From: Mycobacterium montefiorense
GTDB taxonomy: Bacteria > Actinomycetota > Actinomycetes > Mycobacteriales > Mycobacteriaceae
Assembly: GCF_003112775.1 (NCBI RefSeq)
Contig: NZ_BFCH01000036.1
Location: forward strand, 186,001-250,000
Length of the DNA stretch: 64,000 nucleotides
Direction of reading: 5' to 3'
Translations under genes and position numbers: made by a program
In this document: positions 17,654 through 25,669 of the stretch, piece by piece
Layout of the letters: each line of letters begins with the position of its first letter
Numbering within the stretch: position 1 is the first letter of the stretch
The notes under the pieces: generated by a model
The model's input: the letters and a program-made list of their open reading frames with translations, nothing else
The model's database searches: none
Told to the model about the DNA's origin: nothing

Positions 17654-18562
17654 TTACTTGACCAGGGTGAACTGGCACACGTTCGTGTAGCCGTCGCGGA
17701 ACAGATCCGAGCAGCCCCGCAGGTAGTGCATGTAGATGTCGAAGGTCTCCTGCCCTTTTAGGGCGATCGCCTCTTCCTTGTGTGCCTCGAGCGCATCCGC
17801 CCAGGCGTTCAACGTCCGAACGTAGTTCCATCCGATTTCGTGATGGCGCTCGATCTTGAAACCCGCCTGGGTCGAGTAGTGATCGACCTGGTCGATCTGC
17901 GGCAACTTCCCGCCCGGGAAGATCTCCCTGAGGATGAAACTGATGAACCGCAGCAGGCTCATCGTTATCTTCAAGCCGCTGTCTTTGGTCTGCTCGGCAC
18001 TGGGCACCACGATCGTGTGCAGCAGCATCCGGCCGTCGTCGGGCAGCAAGTTGTAGTACTTCTTGAAGAACGTGGCATAGCGCTCGTATCCGGCGTCACC
18101 GGCGCCATCGGCGAAGTGCTCGAAGGCGCCCAGTGACACGATGCGGTCGACCGGCTCGTCGAATTGCTCCCAGCCCTGGATTCGCACCTCTTTGCGACGC
18201 GGACTGTCGACCTCTTCGAACTTCGCCTTGTCGTGGGCGAACTGGTTCTCGCTCAGCGTCAGGCCGATCACATTGACGTCGTACTCCTGGACGGCGTGGC
18301 GCATCGTCGAACCCCAGCCGCAGCCGATGTCGAGCAGCGTCATGCCGGGCTCGAGGTTCAGCTTGTCCAGCGCCAGCTTGCGTTTGGCGAATTGCGCTTC
18401 TTCGAGCGTCATGTTGGGACGCTCTTCAAAGTAGGCGCAGCTGTAGGTCATCGACGGGTCAAGCCAGAGCTTGAAGAACTCGTTTGATTTGTCGTAGTGG
18501 GATCGGACCGCTTCGACCGGTGGCTTTAACTGGGTGCCACCTGTTTCCCCCTGTGACGTCAT
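17654..18562 (-). CDS. cmaA2: Mycolic acid cyclopropane synthase CmaA2
   Basis: A SAM-dependent methyltransferase that adds the methylene of trans-cyclopropane rings to alpha- and oxygenated mycolic acids. The SAM-binding loop is LLDIGCGWGSTMRHAV. The family block SHYDKSNEFFKLWLDPSMTYSCAYFE and the C-terminal MHYLRGCSDLFRDGYTNVCQF are clear. The start at 18562 (MTSQGETGG) gives 302 residues, matching M. tuberculosis CmaA2; upstream in-frame sequence to 18646 belongs to the neighbour. It follows the MaoC-like gene by 10 bp. Confidence 0.93.
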   Translation of the reverse strand: MTSQGETGGTQLKPPVEAVRSHYDKSNEFFKLWLDPSMTYSCAYFEERPNMTLEEAQFAKRKLALDKLNLEPGMTLLDIGCGWGSTMRHAVQEYDVNVIGLTLSENQFAHDKAKFEEVDSPRRKEVRIQGWEQFDEPVDRIVSLGAFEHFADGAGDAGYERYATFFKKYYNLLPDDGRMLLHTIVVPSAEQTKDSGLKITMSLLRFISFILREIFPGGKLPQIDQVDHYSTQAGFKIERHHEIGWNYVRTLNAWADALEAHKEEAIALKGQETFDIYMHYLRGCSDLFRDGYTNVCQFTLVK

Positions 18563-18572
18563 TAAATCGACC

Positions 18573-19106
18573 CTACTTTCCTGCAGAAATGGACGCAATC
18601 GCGGCGACGGTTTCTTCAGCGCCGACTTCCTGATTTGCAGCCTCACCGAGCATCGTCACGGTGCTGGTTATGAGGGGGTTCCCATCGGCATCGGTGATCT
18701 CGCTGCGGATCTCCGCGATAACGGTGCCGTGGGACTCGATTACCGAGTCTAGATACGTGTCAAAGTGCAACTTGTCGTGGGCTAGGACCGGGCGGTGAAA
18801 CTTGAACTTCTGGTCTCGGTGAAGAACCCTGGCGATATTGATTGGGATGCTGAACTTGGTGAAGATGTCCAGCTGCACACGCCGGCCCGCGATCGCCAGG
18901 AACGTCAGCGGGGCCACCACGTCGGGATACCCAGCCTCGGCGGCATCAATCTCGCTGAAGTGCGTCGGGTGCTCGTCTTGCACCGAGCTCGCGAACTCCC
19001 GGATCTTCTCTCGACCGACCTCGAAGTAGTCCGGTGCCCGGTAGTGGCTGCCGATGAGGCTCTGGGTCCCCTCTGGAAGGTGCTTGGAGCCCTCTGGAGT
19101 TGTCAT
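18573..19106 (-). CDS. MaoC-type (3R)-hydroxyacyl dehydratase subunit-like protein (Rv0504c-like)
   Basis: A 177-residue hotdog protein resembling the HadA/HadC non-catalytic subunits of FAS-II dehydratase. Features are YFEVGREKIREFASSVQDEHP at the N-terminus and PLTFLAIAGRRVQLDI in the helix region. The hydratase-2 catalytic D-x4-H motif is not apparent, so it may need a HadB-type partner. The start at 19106 has an in-frame ATG (MTTPEGSKHL). It sits directly before cmaA2, which makes a mycolate-related role plausible. Confidence 0.82.
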   Translation of the reverse strand: MTTPEGSKHLPEGTQSLIGSHYRAPDYFEVGREKIREFASSVQDEHPTHFSEIDAAEAGYPDVVAPLTFLAIAGRRVQLDIFTKFSIPINIARVLHRDQKFKFHRPVLAHDKLHFDTYLDSVIESHGTVIAEIRSEITDADGNPLITSTVTMLGEAANQEVGAEETVAAIASISAGK

Positions 19107-19153
19107 GGCTTTGCCCGCTCCCCACTCGAATCGTTGCTCAGCGGCGCAGCTTA

Positions 19154-20071
19154 TCAGCGTGATTGACGTCGCGACGCCAACGCCGCCAGCGCACCGCCCG
19201 CCGCGCCGAGCGCCAGCGCCGACGGCACTCCAATCCGGGCCGCCTTGCGCGCGGTCCGGAAGTCGCGGATCTCCCATCCCCGTTCGCGGGCCAGGCTGCG
19301 TAAACGCGCGTCGGGGTTGATGGCGACCGCCGTGCCCACCAACGACAGCATGGGCACGTCGTTGTAGCTGTCGGAATAGGCCGTGCATCGTTTGAGGTTG
19401 AGGCCCTCGCGGATCGCCAGGGACCGCACGGCATGTGCCTTGCCGGGACCGTGCAGGATGTCGCCGACGAGCCGGCCGGTGAAGATGCCGTCGACCGACT
19501 CCGCGACCGTCCCGAGCGCACCGGTCAGGCCGAGCCGGCGCGCGATGGTAGCGGCGAGCTCATACGGCGTTGCGGTGATCAGCCAGACCTGCTGGCCGGC
19601 GTCCAGGTGCATCTGGGTGAGTTCGCGGGTGCCATCCCAGATCTTGTCGGCGATGATCTCGTCGTAGACGTCCTCGCCGAGAGCGACCAACTCCTCGACC
19701 GAGCGGCCTTCGATGAAGGTGAGCGCTTTGCGCCGGCCGGCGGCGACGTCCTCGCTGTTCTCCTTGCCGAGCAGCTGAAACTTGGCCTGCGCGTAGATGA
19801 ATCCGACCACATCGCGATAAGTGAAGTAGTTACGTGCGGCCAGCCCGCGTCCGAAATGCACCGCGGAGGAGCCTTGCACCAGCGTGTTGTCCACGTCGAA
19901 GAACGCGGCGGCGGTCAGGTCGATCGGCGGTTGCGGGCCACCCTCCGCGGCGGTCGCTTCCTGCAAGCCTTCAAGCGCACGGGCCGCGCTGGCGTTCGTG
20001 GCCACCGATTCCAGGTCGACTCGAACGGCGGGGTCGGCGCTGATCGACTCATCCGACTCAGAGGAAGTCAT
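19154..20071 (-). CDS. serB1: HAD-family phosphoserine phosphatase-like protein
   Basis: A 305-residue HAD hydrolase with motif I FFDVDNTL, motif II in LITATPYE, and motif IV SYNDVPMLSLVG. The C-terminus is hydrophobic (VPSALALGAAGGALAALAS), suggesting membrane contact. I chose the ATG at 20071 because it follows a clean GGAGGTG ribosome site; the frame is open to 20128. M. tuberculosis name: serB1 (Rv0505c). Phosphoserine as the true substrate is assumed from the family name only. Confidence 0.88.
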   Translation of the reverse strand: MTSSESDESISADPAVRVDLESVATNASAARALEGLQEATAAEGGPQPPIDLTAAAFFDVDNTLVQGSSAVHFGRGLAARNYFTYRDVVGFIYAQAKFQLLGKENSEDVAAGRRKALTFIEGRSVEELVALGEDVYDEIIADKIWDGTRELTQMHLDAGQQVWLITATPYELAATIARRLGLTGALGTVAESVDGIFTGRLVGDILHGPGKAHAVRSLAIREGLNLKRCTAYSDSYNDVPMLSLVGTAVAINPDARLRSLARERGWEIRDFRTARKAARIGVPSALALGAAGGALAALASRRQSR

Positions 20072-20239
20072 CGCCACACCTCCTAGATCACCCTGCCGCC
20101 TGGTGGCCGTTATTGCGACCGCTACCAACCCTATCCGGCAGTTGCGACGGGCAGCTTTACACCTCTGGCATCCGTTGGTGTCAGAGGATCTCGCTCCCTT
20201 GCACCGGGCCGCCGCAGCTCCCGGCTCGTGGCATCACAA
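20072..20239. other. Left boundary of the accessory island
   Basis: This is the transition from GC-rich core DNA to the lower-GC island. On the plus strand, a frame from about the GTG at 20102 (begins MAVIATATNPIRQLRRAALH) reads like the start of a divergent protein, but it degenerates at about 20260, where the ADP-ribosyltransferase gene ends. It could be the 5' remnant of a core gene cut by the island. Evidence is weak. Confidence 0.3.
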
Positions 20240-20722
20240 TTATCGAGCGGGTGATGACCTGACAGTATCTGTGTGTATTGGTGGTCCGTCCGGGAGGGGC
20301 GCATCGACGTTGTCGCCCGGGCCTAAATCATCCAATTCAATAAGCGGGTAATTGCCGTATTCTCTTCTGGATCTAACTTTGAATCGTGTGCCCGATGCAA
20401 ACAAGACCTCGTCCTCAGTGGAGTCTCGCGCGAACTTGGAAACATCTCGACCAAAATGAGACGTAATCAAAAAGTTAACGTCGTCCATAAATTCAGACTT
20501 AACGCCCCTCGAAAACTTCTCGGATTTCGTATAAGACTTAGTGCTGCTTGCGAATCCGGGGGCGGTAACTATTTTGTCAAGTTCGTATTCCGCAAGATTG
20601 TCACCGGAAATGTTCGAGCCGCGGAATACGACCCCTCTATACGGTTCAAGCTTGCTCAAGGCGCTATTTAGCGCAGAAATATGCTCTTCTGTCTTGCTCG
20701 GTATAGCGAGGTCCTCGGGCAA
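20240..20722 (-). CDS. ADP-ribosyltransferase domain protein (R-S-E class), probably a truncated toxin
   Basis: A 160-residue product with the layout of arginine-type mono-ADP-ribosyltransferases. Strand 1 Arg34 lies in GVVFRGSNI; the middle STS-like motif is GFASSTKSY (Ser59-Ser60-Thr61); the catalytic ExE motif is STEDEVLF (Glu103, Glu105), followed by the typical GTRFKV strand. The only start is TTG at 20722, inside the region where the opposite-strand eccE remnant begins. No secretion domain is attached, so this looks like the C-terminal toxin domain of a once longer protein. No immunity gene is recognisable. AT-rich relative to the core. Confidence 0.7.
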   Translation of the reverse strand: MPEDLAIPSKTEEHISALNSALSKLEPYRGVVFRGSNISGDNLAEYELDKIVTAPGFASSTKSYTKSEKFSRGVKSEFMDDVNFLITSHFGRDVSKFARDSTEDEVLFASGTRFKVRSRREYGNYPLIELDDLGPGDNVDAPLPDGPPIHTDTVRSSPAR

Positions 20723-22075
20723 AGCCCGTTGGTGGGGCAGCGACGCACGTGGCTTTTGTTACGGCTCAACGTTATTGACAGTCTTGCTGGTGTTGTAGCG
20801 CGTGGCCCGTCGCGTACGGCTGCTCCACGTGCACTTGCTGTTGCGAGTGCTCGGGTGGCGAAACGGCTGCGCGAGTGCGGGATCCTCGCACAAACGCTGT
20901 CGGCCGCGCAGTTCGACGCGATGACTGAACTGCTGCTAGAGCACATGCCCGCCGATACGGTGCGAGAACGTTGGTCTACGATGCGCTTCGACAACGTATA
21001 CGCGACAACATGTGTGGTTAATCCAGAGAAGCTGGCTGGGACCGGAATCGATACGTTGTGGCGGTGGCCGGCCGACCGCACCGTGGTCACGATCAAGCTG
21101 GCCGACACTGCCGATGGCGTTCAAGCAGGCGCGTTGGTGCGGTACGTCAGTGATCGTCGGATTCGGCGTAAGCAAGTGCGCCGCTGGATGCCCGGGGCCT
21201 TGTGGTGGACTCCGGGCATCCAGCGGCGCCTACTACAGGCCGCGCTACTTGGCAGCGATTTCGGCTTTGCTGCGGAGATCGCCACTATCAAGCTGGCGGA
21301 TTTAGGCCCACTACATATCCCGATTGGGCCGGCCGGACAGATGATTGGGCGCGCGGGGGAGACGGCCGTGGCTATCTCGCTCTGGAATGACAACGAACAT
21401 CCGAGGCGCTTACGTATCGATGCCCGAGTGCATCTGGCGTTAGCTCATCAGCTAGTACTTCGGGCAGTGGCTACCGGTGCGGTGGTCTCCGTGCACACCG
21501 ATGATCGTGCCCGCTGGCAATCTTTGATCACTGCGGTTGACGACCCTGACCGCCTGTTCCTTGCCGCCGCTGGCGCTAAATACAGCGGAATTGCGGTATT
21601 TGACCGCAAGCCCGTCAGCGCGGTCGCGGCGCGCAGCGTAATGGTGTTGTCGTTGCCACACGACGGGCCGCCCGGGGACGGGGTGGACGTTACCTTGGTG
21701 CAGAAACAGAAATCGATGCAGATCATCACCGGTGACGTCAATCCCATTACGGTGTTGGTTGATCTCGACGAAGACTTGCGAGTCGATCCGGTTGCACGTG
21801 GCGCGGGCGAGGCCGCGCTAGGAGGCGAACCACGAACGGCTGATACTGGAGTAAGCGGGTTTCATGCTGGCTCGTCTCATCATGGGCAGGCCTCGCCAAT
21901 TGAATTGGGAGGGGGCCTTTCCCGGCTTGACGTGTCGCGTGCTCAACGACGCGGCTCGTCAGGGAAATTAGACGTTGTTGCGAAGGATCGGCGGACTGCA
22001 GGGTCGCGCAGTCGACCAGCCGCCTACCAGCCGCGGCATGGTAAGGAGACCAGACCCACCGAGTTAGATAGCTGA
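20681..22075 (+). pseudogene. 5'-truncated eccE (type VII secretion, ESX-1-type)
   Basis: From about residue 15 the open frame matches the C-terminal two-thirds of EccE1. QRRTWLLLRLNVIDSL recalls the NRRTWIVLRAD block. RERWSTMRFDNVYATT and LHIPIGPAGQMIGRAGETAV also have EccE1 counterparts, as do the residues around LVLRAVATGAVVSVHTDD. The two N-terminal membrane helices and about 180 residues are missing, so the protein could not anchor normally. After 21905 the reading frame continues into unrelated Arg/Ser-rich sequence, so the 3' end is also rearranged. EccE is normally a membrane subunit of the ESX translocon. Confidence 0.72.
21682..21905 (+). repeat. 224-bp direct repeat, copy A (inside eccE remnant)
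   Basis: Identical by eye to 25022-25245, offset exactly 3340 bp. It starts GGTGGACGTTACCTTGGTGC and ends CCTCGCCAATTGAAT. It encodes the C-terminal eccE segment VDVTLVQKQKSMQIITGDV and what follows. Confidence 0.93.
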
Positions 22076-22775
22076 AGTGCCGCAGCGGCGGTGACGGCGC
22101 GCGGCACACTGAGGAATGCGTGTGAGGTTCGCCTAGTGCGCGTCAGATGTCGGTCGTGTGGCGACCAGCTCGGGATAAACGGCTGCCGGTCCGTCGCTTG
22201 TTCCCCAGATTGTAACAGCGAATAAGTTCGACTTAACGTCGGAAATTGATCGGTCGATATTCGCTGTTTTGGTATTTCGGTCGGTGTTGATCCTTTCGAA
22301 TACCTCGGAGCTGGAGGTGCCGAATACCGTGTCGGAAAATACGGAGGAACTGGCCGGGAGCTTCGGTGATCTCCTCACCGGTTTTGCCCTCTGCGCCCAG
22401 CTCATCCGCACGGCGCAATTTGCGCACGATGTCCTCCGCGGAATTCCGCTTCCGACCAGCCATGTGTTTCATCGTCCCTTCCAGCCCGACATCGGGCCAC
22501 AGGACTCTAAAACTGGTTGGACTCATTCAGCGGAAACACGCCAGCTGCACTAGGCGGCGCCACGTTCCGTGTGAATTCGTCGGGATATTTTTCCTTGCCA
22601 TAGGGTTTATCATCTCGCTTCCCCCAGATCAATCCTGGGATTAAGCGTGTCAACCACACGGGTTCAATCCGGGGTGGTCCTTAAGCTAGTTCGCTCCAAA
22701 CGCTCACGGCCGGAGTCGCCCGCGCGGGAGAAATGCTTAATCCGATCCACCGCTCACCTGACAGATCAACTCGGA
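22076..22775. other. Gene-poor stretch with IS remnant between eccE and the CDPS-P450 gene
   Basis: It holds the 5' fragment of an IS3-type orfA on the minus strand (about 22366-22463) and its terminal repeat (to 22546). Left of orfA, a minus-strand frame at 22133-22411 encodes plausible-looking sequence (SSEVFERINTDRNTKTANID), which could be the tail of a lost gene. I recognise nothing else; 22547-22775 is downstream sequence of the CDPS-P450 gene. Confidence 0.5.
22366..22546 (-). mobile_element. IS3-family insertion sequence remnant: orfA start and left terminal repeat
   Basis: From the ATG at 22463 the minus strand encodes MAGRKRNSAEDIVRKLRRAD and then ELGAEGKTGEEI, the N-terminal HTH region of IS3-type OrfA. 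After about 32 codons similarity stops. Its outer end (22514-22546) reads inward as AGCTGGCGTGTTTCCGCTGA and pairs with the terminal repeat at 25531-25560. The element is therefore a truncated left end pointing away from the CDPS-P450 gene. Confidence 0.75.
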
Positions 22776-24704
22776 TCAGTTCGGGGCCGGGTTCCAAACC
22801 ACCGGTACGCTGGCTGGTCCTGTGAAGAACAGGTCGAGCTCCCGGGGGATCTCGTGTTCGGAGATGGCGAGGAACAGGGTCGGGAAGTGGGCGAACAGGG
22901 CCTGGTAGGCGGTGAGGAGGAACATTCGGGTTAGGGCTGTGCCCAGGCAAAAGTGGGGGCCTGCCCCGAAGGCGGCAGTGGCGTCCGTGCCGCGGTGGAT
23001 GTTGAACTTGGCTGGGTTTTGGTAGTGCTCGGGGTCCCAGGTGGCACTGAGCATGGGAGTGCACACGCCCTGGCCTCGGCGGATGGTCACATTGTGCAAG
23101 GTAATGTCTTCGGTCGCGACACGCGGCAAACCTAGGACGCCACCGTTGTGGTGATAGCGAAGGACCTCTTCGACGGCCTTCGGCCATAGCGTGGGGTCGT
23201 TGATGCAAGCATTAAGCTGGTCGCGGTTGACCAACAGGGTGGCGATCCCGGTGCCCAGCGGGGAGACCAGCGGCTCGGACCCTATGACGAGCAAGTATGC
23301 CACGGTGCCCTGCAGTTCCTGCTCGCTGATCAGATCAGCTGCCCGGGCTTGGATAAGCGCCTCGATCGGACCCTGCGCCGTATCGGCGTTGGTGGTTTCG
23401 CGGAGTTTTTCCTCAATGACCTCGCTGGTGAATTCGGTGACTGCTTTGGTGGCTGCGGCCACCTGTTCGGGGCTGGCGGCGGGATTGGTCTGGGCGTGGA
23501 AACAGCGGCGGTGAGCTTGCACCTGTTCTATTGGAATCCGCAGGATGGCGGAACTTGCCGCAAGTGGCAGTGGAGCGATGTAGGCAGGGACCAAGTCGGC
23601 CGGGTTGGGGCCTTCGGCCATCGCGTCCAGCAGTCGGGCTGCATGTTGTTCGACCATGGGCCGGTACGTCTCCGCCCCCGCGCTGGTGTAGAAGCGGCTG
23701 ATGACATGTCTTACCCTGGTGTGGTCGGGCGGGTCGAGATTGAAGATGCAGCCGGGGACAGCGGTGAAGTCCTCACCTACGTATCGTGGTGCGTCTTTGT
23801 GGACCAGGTTTCGGGAGAACCGCGGATCGGTGAGTACCTGAGCGATGTTGTTCTTGCGGGTCACCATCCACACCTCGGTGCCGCTGGGTAATTGCACCGG
23901 ACATACCGGGCGGTGTTTGCGCGCCCACTCCAGCACCGGCGGCGGGGTCCCCAACTCGCCGGGAGGAAACGGGTAGCGCAGGGGCAGAACTGAATCCGTG
24001 GTCGCAGTCCCAATGGTGTTGGGATCGTTTTGGGCGCGCGTGACCACCGCATAGCCCTGCCCCTTCGCCGGTCGCAGGCGTATGGTCTTACCCGCGATCA
24101 GGGGTGCGAGGAGATCCATCTGGCGGTGGTAGACGAACACCGAGGTCTTCGTTCCGAAGACCTCGGGTCCGTTCACGACCAGCGGGAGTTCGGCGATCGC
24201 GTAGCTGACTGCCTGGTCGATCTGCGCGTCGGTGGGCTCATGTCCCCCCGATGCGTGCCGCACGGCTTCGCGGGCGGTCAGTCTGCAGGCCCGACGAACC
24301 TCAGGATCGTCCCGGTAGGCGTCCTCCACACGGGCTCGCGCGGTGACATAGCTCGGGCGGTTGGCCAGTGTGGTCCAGGTGTGCAGATGCTTTGAAGGAC
24401 TGACGCCGGCACGCTCTAATGCACTGCGAGCGGGATTACGGAGCTGCGTCACCGCCCGGCGGGCGCGACGCACCGCCTCAGGGGCGTCTATACCTGCCGC
24501 GGTGAGGGTGTGGGCGGCCTCGTAACCGGGTAGGAATACGTCGACCTTCGTGAAGTGCGAACAAGCCCAGCCCACGAGGGCGTCGATAGTGGCCGGCTTG
24601 TAGTAGCTATTCCACGGGGAAAGCCCTAACAATACGTGCTCGGCACCCTCTACCAGCAGCGCACTCTCCGGGGAACAGGGTTGTACGAGGAACTGTGATG
24701 TCAT
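22776..24704 (-). CDS. Cyclodipeptide synthase-cytochrome P450 fusion protein
   Basis: One uninterrupted 642-residue frame. Residues 1-235 are a tRNA-dependent cyclodipeptide synthase: HVLLGLSPWNSYY holds nucleophile Ser29 and Asn32; VSYAIAE gives Tyr168 and Glu172; VFVYHRQ gives Tyr192-His193. These match the NYH-subfamily catalytic set of AlbC (Ser37, Asn40, Tyr178, Glu182, Tyr202, His203). Residues about 244-642 are a P450 with LPSGTEVWMVTR, ExxR (Glu513-Arg516), PRVATEDI and the heme loop FGAGPHFCLG (Cys586). The I-helix (VIGSEPLVSP) lacks the usual Thr, as in CYP121. By analogy with Rv2275/CYP121, the protein would join two aminoacyl-tRNAs into a cyclic dipeptide and oxidise it; which amino acids is not readable. 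It is flanked by the 224-bp repeats. Confidence 0.92.
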   Translation of the reverse strand: MTSQFLVQPCSPESALLVEGAEHVLLGLSPWNSYYKPATIDALVGWACSHFTKVDVFLPGYEAAHTLTAAGIDAPEAVRRARRAVTQLRNPARSALERAGVSPSKHLHTWTTLANRPSYVTARARVEDAYRDDPEVRRACRLTAREAVRHASGGHEPTDAQIDQAVSYAIAELPLVVNGPEVFGTKTSVFVYHRQMDLLAPLIAGKTIRLRPAKGQGYAVVTRAQNDPNTIGTATTDSVLPLRYPFPPGELGTPPPVLEWARKHRPVCPVQLPSGTEVWMVTRKNNIAQVLTDPRFSRNLVHKDAPRYVGEDFTAVPGCIFNLDPPDHTRVRHVISRFYTSAGAETYRPMVEQHAARLLDAMAEGPNPADLVPAYIAPLPLAASSAILRIPIEQVQAHRRCFHAQTNPAASPEQVAAATKAVTEFTSEVIEEKLRETTNADTAQGPIEALIQARAADLISEQELQGTVAYLLVIGSEPLVSPLGTGIATLLVNRDQLNACINDPTLWPKAVEEVLRYHHNGGVLGLPRVATEDITLHNVTIRRGQGVCTPMLSATWDPEHYQNPAKFNIHRGTDATAAFGAGPHFCLGTALTRMFLLTAYQALFAHFPTLFLAISEHEIPRELDLFFTGPASVPVVWNPAPN

Positions 24705-25021
24705 GAGTGGCGAATTCCATCTTGGTTAGGTGAAGCGATGCGTTCGGGAATTGCGATGTCGGCACTGAAGCTAAATCTGCTGTAGAAGAAGGGCAAGCCG
24801 TTGTTCCGCTGAGCGGTTTGACGGGATTGGTCTTTCCTTGGGCATTGCAGAATGTGGCCTCGTAATCGGCGGGTGGGATGTCGCAGAGGCAGCCGTGGAG
24901 GCTGGCCCAGTGGCGTGTTCCGTTGAGACCATCACGCCATCTCTAAACCATCGAGCACCATTGATATCCGCATATGCGAGGCCACCCGGCAACCCGCGAT
25001 CATCGCTGAGTAGGCATCGAC
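24705..25021. other. Upstream region of the CDPS-P450 gene
   Basis: A 317-bp region between the fusion gene start and repeat copy B. The ATG at 24704 has no strong Shine-Dalgarno. A minus-strand frame of 73 codons (24771-24992) exists, but its composition is not convincing. I see no promoter consensus I would defend. Confidence 0.4.
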
Positions 25022-25245
25022 GGTGGACGTTACCTTGGTGCAGAAACAGAAATCGATGCAGATCATCACCGGTGACGTCAATCCCATTACGGTGTTGGTT
25101 GATCTCGACGAAGACTTGCGAGTCGATCCGGTTGCACGTGGCGCGGGCGAGGCCGCGCTAGGAGGCGAACCACGAACGGCTGATACTGGAGTAAGCGGGT
25201 TTCATGCTGGCTCGTCTCATCATGGGCAGGCCTCGCCAATTGAAT
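25022..25245 (+). repeat. 224-bp direct repeat, copy B
   Basis: Second copy of the eccE 3' segment found at 21682-21905. Here it is detached from the rest of eccE, and its right edge abuts the IS3 transposase fragment at the shared TGAAT. The two copies bracket the orfA remnant and the CDPS-P450 gene, so homologous recombination between them could excise 3.3 kb. Confidence 0.93.
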
Positions 25246-25560
25246 GGATAACCGTCCGGAGATGGTTCCTCAAGCGCTGCAACGGTTTTACGAGAATAAG
25301 ACCGGATTGCTCTATATTCCTCCGGGCTGTCCGTGGGACAACGGTTACATCGAATCGTTCACCCTGTTCGAAGCCCGCGTGATCATCGGCGACTTCAAGA
25401 CCGAACACAACCGCCGACACCGCCACTCGGCCCTGGGCTACCGGACACCGGCCGAGTACAGGTGTACCCACACCCCGGTGGCCTGCAGCATCAACTGAAT
25501 CTGGATCACACCAACCTGACTCCAAGACCGGGTGGACTCAGGATCGGGGACTCGCCAGCT
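25246..25560 (+). mobile_element. IS3-family insertion sequence remnant: orfB 3' end and right terminal repeat
   Basis: The plus strand encodes the end of an IS3-type DDE transposase: DNRPEMVPQALQRF (second catalytic Asp region), PPGCPWDNGYIESF (the Glu region) and GDFKTEHNRRHRHSALGYRT, stopping at 25498. The stretch that normally follows YIESF appears deleted in frame (it jumps to TLFEARVII). The first catalytic Asp region is missing. The terminal repeat 25531-25560 ends CTCGCCAGCT, complementary to the end at 22514-22546. Inactive. Confidence 0.85.
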
Positions 25561-25669
25561 TGATTACCGATATCTTGGCGAAAAGGGGTAGTCGTGAACG
25601 CTGCGCCTCTAACATGACTTTGGATTATCGGTTGTGTGTACTTGTGATGGCCGGATGAATTTCGTTTGA

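Noticed and set aside
22776..24704. Possibility that the CDPS-P450 fusion is an assembly joining of two genes
   Set aside because: The linker region has no stop, repeat or composition break, and the 224-bp repeats lie well outside the gene, so misassembly would not create this junction.
22514..25560. Composite transposon carrying the fusion gene
   Set aside because: The two IS ends point in the same direction, each is only a fragment, and no flanking target duplication is apparent.
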